From positions 496,001-560,000 of the forward strand of contig NZ_JAMSLR010000001.1 of NCBI RefSeq assembly GCF_023806485.1: a stretch of 64,000 nucleotides of DNA, read 5' to 3'. A program made the translations under genes and the position numbers. Shown here in pieces: positions 1 through 7,149 of the stretch. Source of the stretch: Thermalbibacter longus (GTDB lineage Bacteria > Chloroflexota > Chloroflexia > Thermomicrobiales > Thermomicrobiaceae). Every line of letters starts with the position of its first letter. The first letter of the stretch is position 1. Under the pieces are notes generated by a model. That model ran no database searches. It worked only from the letters and a program-made list of their open reading frames with translations, and had not been told where the DNA came from.

Positions 1-158
1 AGATGTGGGACCAGCTTATGGCTCAACTCGGCAGTGGAGCGGCGATCGCAGACGCCCTGGCTCGAGAGCGCAAGGCGTGGGCGCGCCTCTTGCGAGCCAG
101 TGAAGCTCGCGAGCGGCTTCGGACGGTGCTGCAGCAGGCGAGCGCGGGAAGACGATAG
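1..158 (+). CDS. C-terminal end of an upstream protein, probably enoyl-CoA hydratase/isomerase family
   Basis: Only about 51 residues are inside the window, in the frame ending at TAG 156-158. The pattern (an arginine-rich ALARERKAWARLL segment followed by SEARERLRTVL) resembles the C-terminal helix of crotonase-fold proteins and is similar to the C-terminus of the next gene (FERELFLRVF, SEEARRAVREFL). This suggests two adjacent crotonase paralogues, but the catalytic part lies outside the window. The stop is 9 bases before the next start, so the two are probably cotranscribed. Confidence 0.4.
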   Translation, partial: MWDQLMAQLGSGAAIADALARERKAWARLLRASEARERLRTVLQQASAGRR

Positions 159-167
159 GGTAGGCAG

Positions 168-950
168 ATGGAGCAAGGACAGCAGGCTACGACGGTCATC
201 ACTGAGCGGGTGGGGCAGGTCCTGGTTCTCCGGCTGAACCGGCCGGAGAAGCTCAACGCTATCAGCCCGCAGATGATGCGGGAGATCGCGAGCACTCTCC
301 ATGAGGCGCGAGTCGACGAATCCGTGCGTGTCGTTGCCCTGACGGGAAACGAGCGGGCGTTCTCCGTGGGAGCTGATATCGACGTCTTCGCGGGTGCTAC
401 AGCGCGGGACCTGTCGGGCCCGCAGTCCGATGCTCACTTGTGGTCGACGATCTGGCGTTTCGAGAAGCCGCTCGTCGCCGCGGTATCGGGCTATGCCTTC
501 GGGGGCGGCTTCGAGCTAGCTCTCGCCTGCGATCTGATCGTGGCCTCGGAGACGGCGCGCTTCGCCAGCCCGGAGATCCGCCTGGGGCTGATCCCCGGCG
601 CCGGCGGGACGCAGCACCTGGCCAGAAGGCTCGGCAAGTACCTCGCGATGGAGCTGGTGCTCACCGGGCGCGAGCTATCTGCTCGGGAGGCGCAGCAACT
701 CGGACTGGTGAACCGCGTCGTCCCGGTGGATCAGTATCTCACCGAGGCGCTGGAGCTTGCCGCAAATATTGCGAGCTACTCGCCGGAGGCGGCACGGGCA
801 GCCAAAGCCGCTATCGCGCTCGGACCGGAGATGCCCTGGGATGCCGCTGTGGCCTTCGAGCGCGAGCTCTTCCTCCGCGTCTTCGAGAGCGAGGAGGCGC
901 GCCGAGCCGTGCGCGAGTTCCTCGAGCGGCGGCAGCGTCGCTCCTCGTGA
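168..950 (+). CDS. Enoyl-CoA hydratase/isomerase family protein (crotonase)
   Basis: A 260-residue crotonase-fold protein, the usual family length. The oxyanion-hole segment (AFSVGADIDVF, near residues 65-75) and the block AFGGGFELALACDL are present. The two glutamates that act as acid/base in true hydratases are both there: one in GGFEL and one in SPEIRLGLIPGAGGTQ. The reaction expected for the family is hydration of trans-2-enoyl-CoA in beta-oxidation or related acyl-CoA metabolism in the cytosol. The exact substrate cannot be read from sequence. The start ATG follows an AGGGTAGG ribosome site and sits just after the stop of a probable paralogue. Confidence 0.88.
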   Translation: MEQGQQATTVITERVGQVLVLRLNRPEKLNAISPQMMREIASTLHEARVDESVRVVALTGNERAFSVGADIDVFAGATARDLSGPQSDAHLWSTIWRFEKPLVAAVSGYAFGGGFELALACDLIVASETARFASPEIRLGLIPGAGGTQHLARRLGKYLAMELVLTGRELSAREAQQLGLVNRVVPVDQYLTEALELAANIASYSPEAARAAKAAIALGPEMPWDAAVAFERELFLRVFESEEARRAVREFLERRQRRSS

Positions 951-1012
951 AGGAAGGCTAGCCGGCGCCTGGAAGCTGCCCCTTCCTACACCGAGAGGCC
1001 GTGGTTGGCGTC

Positions 1013-1717
1013 TCATGCCGGGGCACGCGGCGAGGCAGGATCCAGCCACCAGACCCGAACCTCTCCACCCAGCAGGTCTTCGACAAGGGTAGCCAGTTCG
1101 GCCGCAGCCAGGTGCAGGGCGCTCTCGGTCACGTGTGCGAAGCCGTCGATCGGGAACAGAAGATCGGTCGTATCCGGAGTGACCAGGCCGGTGCGGCTCT
1201 GGCGCCAGACCCACCGGCGGGTGCGAACGTCCGAAGCGTGGGCGTAGACGATCTCGCCGGGTTCCGGTACCTCCGCCGGACCGTCGCCCATCGGCAGGAA
1301 GCAATCGCCTGGCCGGGCCAGCCGAACGGTGATCCCCAGCGGCGCGGTTCCCAAGTCGTGGGCGCCGATCGGCACGAGGTAGCGCAGCGAGACGCTGTTC
1401 GCCAGATCGACCGCTGAGTTGATGCTCGGAGGCGGCTTACCTTTCAGCGTGCGCCGGACCAGGGCTTCGACCGAGCTCTGATAGGTGCTCGGCGACCAGC
1501 CAAGGTCGCGGAATGTCTCCCGCCAGGCGGCGATCGCCGGATGCAGCTTGGGGTCACGCTCGCCGAAATTAGCCGCGACGGCGTCGATTGCCAGTGCGAG
1601 CCGTTCGGCGGCCAACGGCGCGCTTCGCCGGTTGTCGACACCGAGTGCTACCACAGCCGCGAAGCGCGCTTCCCACACTCGCTCGAACACCTCGCTGGCG
1701 ATCTCGAGGAACGCCAC
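1013..1717 (-). CDS. Stand-alone B3/4-domain protein (PheRS beta-like tRNA-editing fold)
   Basis: A 234-residue protein matching the B3/4 domain of phenylalanyl-tRNA synthetase beta as found in solo proteins. Recognisable parts are the motif WSPSTYQSSVEALVRR, the segment SINSAVDLANSVSLRYLVPIGAHDL and the closing RRWVWRQSRTGLVTPDTTDLLFPIDGF. In synthetases this domain hydrolyses mischarged Tyr-tRNAPhe; solo members have no settled function, so a trans-editing or amino-acid binding role is inference. The GTG start follows GAGGAGATG at a good spacing. It lies alone between a plus-strand hydratase and a minus-strand glycosyltransferase. Confidence 0.75.
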   Translation of the reverse strand: MAFLEIASEVFERVWEARFAAVVALGVDNRRSAPLAAERLALAIDAVAANFGERDPKLHPAIAAWRETFRDLGWSPSTYQSSVEALVRRTLKGKPPPSINSAVDLANSVSLRYLVPIGAHDLGTAPLGITVRLARPGDCFLPMGDGPAEVPEPGEIVYAHASDVRTRRWVWRQSRTGLVTPDTTDLLFPIDGFAHVTESALHLAAAELATLVEDLLGGEVRVWWLDPASPRAPA

Positions 1718-1839
1718 CGGCCCATCTCCTCGTAGCGCCGGATGATTACGCCGCTCGCTGGATCGTAGCAGGCTCGGGGCGCCGTGAACAGGTCACATCG
1801 TTCGCTGGGGAGGCGCGGAGCCTGCACTGAACGCGGTGG

Positions 1840-3147
1840 TTACGGGCAGGGTAGCAGCTCGCGGCGCTGAGCTACTTGCTGGTAAACCTGGAGAACGGCG
1901 TTAGTGACCCCGTGCCAGGAGTAGCGGACGGCCGCCTGGCGGGCACCGACCTGCATGCGGGTGCGCAAGCGGTGATCGGCGAGCGCCCGGCGAATCGCCG
2001 CGGCTAGCGCCACGGGGTCGTCCGGTGGCACCAGCAGGCCAGAGACCTCGTCCTCGACCGTGAAGCGTAAGCCACCGACACGGCTTGCCACCACCGGCGT
2101 GCCGCACGCCATCGCCTCGACCGCGACGAGGCCGAACGACTCGTAGCGGGACGGCATCACGCAGAGATCTGCCGCATTGTAGAAGAGCGGCAGGATCGCT
2201 CGCGGCTGGGAGCCGAGGAATAGAATCGATCCCTCGATGCCTAGCCGTCTGGCCTCCCCGATGACCCGCTCGAGCGCGGGTTCGAACTGCGGCCCGGCAG
2301 CGCTCTCCGTGCGCCGGCCTCCGAGGAAGATCAGCAGCGGCACGGTGTCGCCGGGCTCGAGCGAGTCGAGCAGCCGGCGCCAGCCCTCGAACAGCGTGTC
2401 GATCCCTTTGACGGGGTCGATGCGTCCCACGAAGAGGACGAGTGGCCGGTCAGGCAGACCGAGCTGGTCACGGGCGGCATGCCGGTCAGCGGGGCGGAAG
2501 TGGTCGAGATCGACGCCGGGGGGAACTGTGCAGATCTTGGCGGGGTCCGCTTGGAGATCCCAGATCATCACCTCGCGCTCGTCTGGATTGGCGGCGATCA
2601 CAGCGTCGGCCAATCGCAGTAATCCGCGTTCGACCTGCAGGCGCAGTACCGGCTCGATCGAGCCTCTCGGAGAGAGTAGGTTCTTCAGGTCGCCCAGCGT
2701 GTGGAACATCTGGACGAGGGGAATGTCCCAGTAGCGTTTGAGCAGGTAACCGGCCCACCCGGAGAGCCAGTAGTGCGCGTGGATCAGCTCGTAGGGGTGG
2801 CCGTTACGGCTGATCTGGAAGGCCAGTTCCGTCACGAATTCCGGGAGGTGGCAGAAGATCTGGTCTTTGGGGATCGGAGCGAGTGGGCCGGCTTCCAGCG
2901 CGAAGACACGCACGCCGTAATCGGCTTCGACTACCGGCGGCTGCTCGGGGTCGGCCCGCCGGGTAAAGATGTCGACTTCAACGCCTCGGTGGGCCAGGTT
3001 TCGGCTCAGCTCCCGGATGTACACGTTCATTCCACCCGCCTCGCCGCTGCCTGGTTGGGCCAGCGGGGAGGTGTGGACGCTAATCATGGCGATGCGGCTC
3101 ACGACCGGCGGGGCGAAAAACGCGCGCTGCTCCTCCAGGGGTGCCAC
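1840..3147 (-). CDS. Glycosyltransferase family 4 (sucrose-phosphate synthase/MshA-like)
   Basis: A 435-residue GT-B glycosyltransferase. The N-terminal domain has SVHTSPLAQPGSGEAGGMNVYIRELSR, which is the donor/acceptor loop typical of GT4 enzymes such as MshA and sucrose synthases. The C-terminal Rossmann domain carries LFVGRIDPVKGIDTLFEGW and the nucleotide-sugar block PSRYESFGLVAVEAMACGTPVVAS with the EX7E arrangement. It transfers a sugar from an activated donor; the acceptor (sugar phosphate, inositol phosphate or lipid) is not determined. The GTG start is about 12 bases after GGGAGGGAGG, slightly long; an internal GTG 14 codons on is possible. Upstream lies a palindrome and hairpin (3246-3285) that may control it. 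Confidence 0.85.
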   Translation of the reverse strand: MAPLEEQRAFFAPPVVSRIAMISVHTSPLAQPGSGEAGGMNVYIRELSRNLAHRGVEVDIFTRRADPEQPPVVEADYGVRVFALEAGPLAPIPKDQIFCHLPEFVTELAFQISRNGHPYELIHAHYWLSGWAGYLLKRYWDIPLVQMFHTLGDLKNLLSPRGSIEPVLRLQVERGLLRLADAVIAANPDEREVMIWDLQADPAKICTVPPGVDLDHFRPADRHAARDQLGLPDRPLVLFVGRIDPVKGIDTLFEGWRRLLDSLEPGDTVPLLIFLGGRRTESAAGPQFEPALERVIGEARRLGIEGSILFLGSQPRAILPLFYNAADLCVMPSRYESFGLVAVEAMACGTPVVASRVGGLRFTVEDEVSGLLVPPDDPVALAAAIRRALADHRLRTRMQVGARQAAVRYSWHGVTNAVLQVYQQVAQRRELLPCP

Positions 3148-3245
3148 GAGTTCGTGTATCCTCCCTCCCTGCCGCCCAGGTCGTGAGCGCGAGTGGAATG
3201 GGCTTGCGGCACAGGCCAGCCCGTCACCGAGCCGGCCAGACGCAC

Positions 3246-3285
3246 GGTAGTACTACCTGCTGCTCACAACTATACTCGAGCAGCA
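3246..3285. promoter_or_regulatory. Palindrome and hairpin with possible minus-strand promoter for the glycosyltransferase
   Basis: GGTAGTACTACC (3246-3257) is a perfect 12-bp palindrome. Directly beside it TGCTGCTC (3258-3265) and GAGCAGCA (3278-3285) form an 8-bp stem with a 12-base loop. On the minus strand the loop contains TATAGT (3269-3274), a plausible -10 box for the glycosyltransferase, although no good -35 is seen. The palindrome would sit at or just after the start of transcription, a usual place for an operator. Confidence 0.35.
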
Positions 3286-3348
3286 TCGCACTTTCGCAAA
3301 CGCTGGCGGGGCCGCGCTTATTCCGGAGATGCGCTCCAGAGCACGCGC

Positions 3349-3933
3349 TCAGCCGAGCACCGGCTGAATTAGACCGTAGCGGCCGTCCTTCCTCCGGTAG
3401 AGGACGTTGATCTGATCGTCGGCGGGATTGAAGAAGACGAAGAAGTCGTGCCCGAGGAGCTCCATCTGCTCGATCGCTTCTTCCTCGCTCATCGGGTAGA
3501 CCGTGAACCGTTTGCGGCGCACGACCGAAGGAGACAGCTCGTCCTCTTCCATCTCAGGACCAGACAGGTCCTCGGCCGTCGCCTCGATCGCCGCGGTACC
3601 GTCTGCCTGGGTGGTAGCCCGGGAGCGGCGGCGGCTCAGGATCTGCTTCTTGCGGAACCGTTTGATCTGGCCCGTCATATGGTCGATTGCCCCATCGATG
3701 GCCAGGTGGATGTCACGGTTCCGGTGCTCGGCACGGAGGATGGCCGAGCTCGTGGTGATGGTGAACTGGGCGACGAACTGCTCGCCCCCGCTGCGCTGCC
3801 GCTCGCTGCGCAGCTCGAAGCGGGCATCCGCCACGCGGGCGTGGATCCGGTCGAGCTTGGCGATCTTGGCACGGATGTATTGCTCGAGCGCGGGAGTAAG
3901 CGGGACGTCCAGGGTGCGAAGCCGAACCTCCAT
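3349..3933 (-). CDS. hpf: Ribosome hibernation promoting factor, long form (HPF/RaiA family)
   Basis: A 194-residue long-form HPF. Residues 1-100 form the S30AE/YfiA fold (MEVRLRTLDVPLTPALEQYI, then AKIAKLDRIHARVADARFEL) that binds the 30S decoding and mRNA channel. The last 55 residues (KRFTVYPMSEEEAIEQMELLGHDFFVFFN) are the dimerisation domain that joins two 70S ribosomes into 100S particles. A charged linker rich in Thr, Ala and Glu separates them. The ATG at 3933 was chosen over longer versions because it follows GGGGGG and starts the conserved strand; the longer frame runs through the tRNA gene. It lies 58 bases downstream of tRNA-Arg and may share its promoter. Confidence 0.93.
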   Translation of the reverse strand: MEVRLRTLDVPLTPALEQYIRAKIAKLDRIHARVADARFELRSERQRSGGEQFVAQFTITTSSAILRAEHRNRDIHLAIDGAIDHMTGQIKRFRKKQILSRRRSRATTQADGTAAIEATAEDLSGPEMEEDELSPSVVRRKRFTVYPMSEEEAIEQMELLGHDFFVFFNPADDQINVLYRRKDGRYGLIQPVLG

Positions 3934-3991
3934 CTGTCCCCCCTTTCGGCAGGAGACGGCGGTGCACCTCGTCGAAGTTGAACGCACGCGG

Positions 3992-4065
3992 CGCCCGCGG
4001 AGGGACTCGAACCCCCGACCACAGGGCTTAGGACGCCCCGGCTCTATCCGCTGAGCTACGCGGGC
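3992..4065 (-). tRNA. tRNA-Arg (anticodon CCT)
   Basis: Read on the minus strand, the 7-bp acceptor stem GCCCGCG/CGCGGGC encloses a D arm (GCTC/GAGC), an anticodon arm GGGGC/GCCCT with loop GTCCTAA, and a T arm with GGTTCGAGTCC. The anticodon is CCT, decoding AGG. The discriminator base is G and the CCA end is not encoded (CCG follows). Length is 74 bases. A TATACT box lies about 20 bases upstream. Confidence 0.95.
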
Positions 4066-4084
4066 AGAATGCGACCTCGAGCGA

Positions 4085-4114
4085 AGTATACCCGAATTCA
4101 CCTGGCGGCTTCCA
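4085..4114 (-). promoter_or_regulatory. Promoter of the tRNA-Arg/hpf unit
   Basis: The minus strand has TATACT at 4090-4085 inside GGGTATACTTC, 20 bases before the mature tRNA 5' end. A weak TGGAAG lies 18 bases further upstream as a -35. The same GGGTATACT core is found upstream of uvrB (53484-53489), and GGGTATCCT precedes the SRP RNA, suggesting a shared promoter style for constitutive genes. Confidence 0.45.
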
Positions 4115-4136
4115 CGGCCATGCGAGCCGGGGCGTG

Positions 4137-5405
4137 CTAGCTACTGCTCGCGCTGGTCTCACGGGCGCGCTGGATGAGTTCGCGTCCCCGCTCGATGATC
4201 TGCCGCTTGCGGTCGTCGGGGAGATCGTGCAGGTCTACCCATCGCTGCAGCATGGTGACCGGGTCGGTCGCCTCCTCAGGCCGGATCTCGACCCGTGGTC
4301 GAGTCATCCGGTCGGTCTCGCGCACGATTGCCGCCACGTGCGCCGCACCGTGTTCCTGCAGCGCGCGGCGGACGTCGTTCAACCGGATCTGATCGACCTG
4401 CTCGGGCTCCAGCTCGAGGAAGACCCGCACGATGGCGCCGGAGATCGCCCGCGCGTTGCGCTCGATCGCGCGCGCGATCGAGGCCATCGGTTCTTCGCCG
4501 CTCACCTTGACCCGGAGGGTGTAAAAGCTGCGGGCCGGCACGGGCCGGAATTCCCACTTCACCTCTCGCTCCGGGTAGCGTCCGGGGCCGATCTCGACGA
4601 CCACGAATCCTTTGGGCTCGTCTTCCTCACCGAAGTCGACCCGCTCCAAGCTGCCGGCGTACACCACCGGCGGCCGGCCGGCGACGACCTGGTGCCGGTG
4701 GATATGCCCCAAAGCGACGTAGTCGAGCGGGCTCTCGTGGAGTCCGAGCTCGACGGTGCTGAAGAAGGGGTCGAGCCCGAGCATGATGCTGCGCTCACCG
4801 CCCACCTTTGCTCCCTCGAGACTGAGATGGCCGAGGAAGACGGCGGGGATCGCGGGGTCGAGCTCCTTCAACGCCTCCTGCACTCCCAGGCTGACCGCCA
4901 GGCGAAACCTCCGCTCGATCTCTTCCCGATCCAGCGAGCGGATCTCGTCGTTCGCCAGCGACCGGTTGAGTGGGATCCACGGGAGCGTAACCACCTGAAG
5001 CTGCCCCTCGCGCAGGGGAATGAGCAGGCGCCGGATATCCCTCGCGACATAGATGCCGGGGATGCCGAGCGCTTGATAGATATCCATCGGGGTGGCACGA
5101 GACTGGGCTATCGGCAGGTCATGGTTGCCGACGAGCAGTACCGTGGGGATGGCGGCTTCGGTCAGCCGGCGGATCCGCTCGGCGAAAGCGCGCTGCAGCG
5201 TGGGGTTCGGGTCGCGGTTCTTGAAGGCGTCGCCAGCGAAGAGGACGGCGTCCACGCGCTCCGACACCGCGTAGTCGATCACTGCATCGAACGCACGCAG
5301 GAAATCCTGCACGCGGGAAGAGAGACCGGTCGCCGGGTCGGGACTACCGTGCAGCTCGATGCCCAGGTGCAGGTCGGCGAAGTGGACGAGGCGAAGAGCG
5401 GTCAC
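4137..5405 (-). CDS. DNA double-strand break repair nuclease, SbcD/Mre11 family
   Basis: A 422-residue metallophosphoesterase of the SbcD/Mre11 type. The metal-binding motifs are in order: FADLHLG (D-x-H), FAGDAFKNRDP (GD), VGNHDLP (GNHD), then YVALGHIHRHQVVAGRPPVVYAGS (GHxH). The C-terminal part (residues about 270-420) is the variable capping/partner-binding region. Members of the family are Mn-dependent 3'-5' exonucleases and endonucleases that work with the Rad50/SbcC ATPase. No SbcC gene is beside it here; instead its GTG start overlaps the stop of a HerA-like ATPase, indicating translational coupling. Confidence 0.85.
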   Translation of the reverse strand: MTALRLVHFADLHLGIELHGSPDPATGLSSRVQDFLRAFDAVIDYAVSERVDAVLFAGDAFKNRDPNPTLQRAFAERIRRLTEAAIPTVLLVGNHDLPIAQSRATPMDIYQALGIPGIYVARDIRRLLIPLREGQLQVVTLPWIPLNRSLANDEIRSLDREEIERRFRLAVSLGVQEALKELDPAIPAVFLGHLSLEGAKVGGERSIMLGLDPFFSTVELGLHESPLDYVALGHIHRHQVVAGRPPVVYAGSLERVDFGEEDEPKGFVVVEIGPGRYPEREVKWEFRPVPARSFYTLRVKVSGEEPMASIARAIERNARAISGAIVRVFLELEPEQVDQIRLNDVRRALQEHGAAHVAAIVRETDRMTRPRVEIRPEEATDPVTMLQRWVDLHDLPDDRKRQIIERGRELIQRARETSASSS

Positions 5406-7045
5406 GAGTCCTCCCCGATCAGATTCTTGAGCAGCGCGCGGGCCGCGTCATCGCCCGCGCGTGCCTCCTTCAACAGTGTATCGCGGTGATATGGACGCGT
5501 GCGGAGCAGGATCGGCATCGGCACCGCGTGGCCGACGACCAGGCACTCCTGCTGAGGGCTCAAGTTAGCCAGCAAGTTGCGCAGGTGGTTTCGGTCGGAG
5601 ACGCCGGTAAGGACGGCCTCGATATCGTGCTGGTCGGTGAGCGGGCCGATAATCTTGGTACCGAGCTGGGAGAGCACTTCAGTGTCGATCCCTGATGGTC
5701 GCTGATCGACGACGAGCAAGGTGACCCAGTACTTGCGCATCTCGCGCGCGATGGTGCCGAAGATGGATTGCCGGGCGGCCTCCGGTGCCAGGAACTTGTG
5801 CGCCTCCTCCAGCACGATGACCAGGCGCCGGCGGTGCGCATCCGACGCTCCAATCTGCGACTGCCGCAACGCCTGGTCGACGTACCGCTGGTGGATGCGC
5901 CGGGTCACGAGATTGGCGACCAGCATGTAGTCCAGCATCGAGTCGAAGCGCCCGAACTGGAGGATGACGTGGGTGCCGCGCTCCAAATGGCGAAGCATGT
6001 CGTCGAGCGTGGAGTTGTCGGCTCGGGTAACGATATAGTCCCGCTCGGGGAGCCGGCTGAGCTTGCTGCGCAGCGCATCCACGGCCTGGGGATGAGCGCC
6101 CGTCTCGCCGCAGAACTCTTTTACCTGCTCCTCGGTGAACGCCAGCGCTTTCGAGATCCAATCATCACCGAACTGGCGCTTGAGCAGGCGGGACACCGTG
6201 GCGAAGGTCGGTGTCAGGTTGAGCTCTTGTGCTAGCAGCTCGATGTCCTCCGGCTCGATATGGTTGAGCCCGATCTGGACGACCCGGCTGCTGGCGGCAT
6301 CGTCCGTCAGTGGGTCGAGCGTGTAGACGCGGACGCGGGTGTGGCCGAAGATCTCCGCCAGGCCGGCGATGTGCGGCTGGTCGGCCGGGGCGCGCGCATA
6401 TTCGCTGTGCATGTCGAAGATCAATGCTGAGGCGATGTCGGCCCGGATAAGGCCATAGAGGATGAGCCGGGTCAGCACGCTCTTGCCGCTGCCGCTCTGG
6501 CCGAAGATGCCATTGCTACGCTGGACGAGCAGCTCGAGATCGATCGGGATCGGGATGTCCATCGTCGGCGGGGTGCCGAGGGCGAAGCGATACCGGTCTT
6601 CCTTGCCGAAGACGACCTCGAAGTCGATCGGAGTCGCCTGGCGAAGGGTGGCGAAGTGTGCCGGAATGGTCCGCGCGGGTCTCGGCTTGCTGCCGGCCGG
6701 GCTGGCCGGATCTTCGAGTACTAGCGAGGGGCGTACCTCGACGGTGACGTAGGCGTGCGTGCCGCGAATGATGCGCCGGACGAAGGCCGAGCCGTGCGCC
6801 GGAGGATCGGCGGTCAGCGCAGTGTCGGTGGCCCGCAGGCGGATATCGGTGATCGTACCGAAGTACCAGTGGCGCTGCCCCTCGAGCACCACGAAGCTGC
6901 CGACCCGCAACGCCTCGGCCTCGCAGTCGGGGAACAGCCGGACGATCAATCCGCCGCTGTAGCTCCCTTCAGTGACGACGCCGAGCCAGGAGAGATCGTT
7001 TTGCCCCGTCAGGGTGGGCAACTGGGGCTCCTCGCGTCGCTCCAT
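5402..7045 (-). CDS. HerA-like DNA translocase/helicase ATPase
   Basis: A 547-residue ATPase of the HerA/FtsK class. The N-terminal HAS-barrel-like domain (residues about 15-110) precedes the Walker A motif GIFGQSGSGKSVLTRLIL and Walker B RRLVIVLEEAHKFLAPE. The C-terminal segment GTIAREMRKYWVTLLVVDQRPSGIDTEVLSQLGTKI carries the sensor and arginine-finger region typical of HerA. HerA proteins form hexamers that pump DNA during end resection, usually with the nuclease NurA. Here the immediate partner is the SbcD-like nuclease, four bases of overlap downstream. A TACAAT box on the minus strand (7101-7106) is a likely promoter element. Confidence 0.85.
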   Translation of the reverse strand: MERREEPQLPTLTGQNDLSWLGVVTEGSYSGGLIVRLFPDCEAEALRVGSFVVLEGQRHWYFGTITDIRLRATDTALTADPPAHGSAFVRRIIRGTHAYVTVEVRPSLVLEDPASPAGSKPRPARTIPAHFATLRQATPIDFEVVFGKEDRYRFALGTPPTMDIPIPIDLELLVQRSNGIFGQSGSGKSVLTRLILYGLIRADIASALIFDMHSEYARAPADQPHIAGLAEIFGHTRVRVYTLDPLTDDAASSRVVQIGLNHIEPEDIELLAQELNLTPTFATVSRLLKRQFGDDWISKALAFTEEQVKEFCGETGAHPQAVDALRSKLSRLPERDYIVTRADNSTLDDMLRHLERGTHVILQFGRFDSMLDYMLVANLVTRRIHQRYVDQALRQSQIGASDAHRRRLVIVLEEAHKFLAPEAARQSIFGTIAREMRKYWVTLLVVDQRPSGIDTEVLSQLGTKIIGPLTDQHDIEAVLTGVSDRNHLRNLLANLSPQQECLVVGHAVPMPILLRTRPYHRDTLLKEARAGDDAARALLKNLIGEDS

Positions 7046-7082
7046 TCCCTACCACCGTTTCCCATCGTACGTCCGCGCTGGT

Positions 7083-7110
7083 TTGACCCGTTCGCCAGCG
7101 ATTGTACCAT
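7083..7110 (+). promoter_or_regulatory. Divergent promoter region between herA-like and histidine kinase genes
   Basis: On the plus strand TTGACC (7083-7088) is followed after 16 bases by TACCAT (7105-7110), 40 bases before the kinase start. On the opposite strand TACAAT (7106-7101) could serve the herA-like/sbcD pair, so the two -10 elements overlap and the promoters probably compete. Confidence 0.45.
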
Positions 7111-7149
7111 CAGTGATATGAGCGATCGTCACCCACAGAGGAGCGACCG

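Noticed and set aside
4134-5489. A 451-codon open frame on the plus strand opposite the SbcD-like gene
   Set aside because: It mirrors the minus-strand gene, is full of Arg/His/Asp low-complexity stretches, has no domain and no ribosome site; the opposite strand has every nuclease motif. Such shadows are frequent here because of the high GC content.
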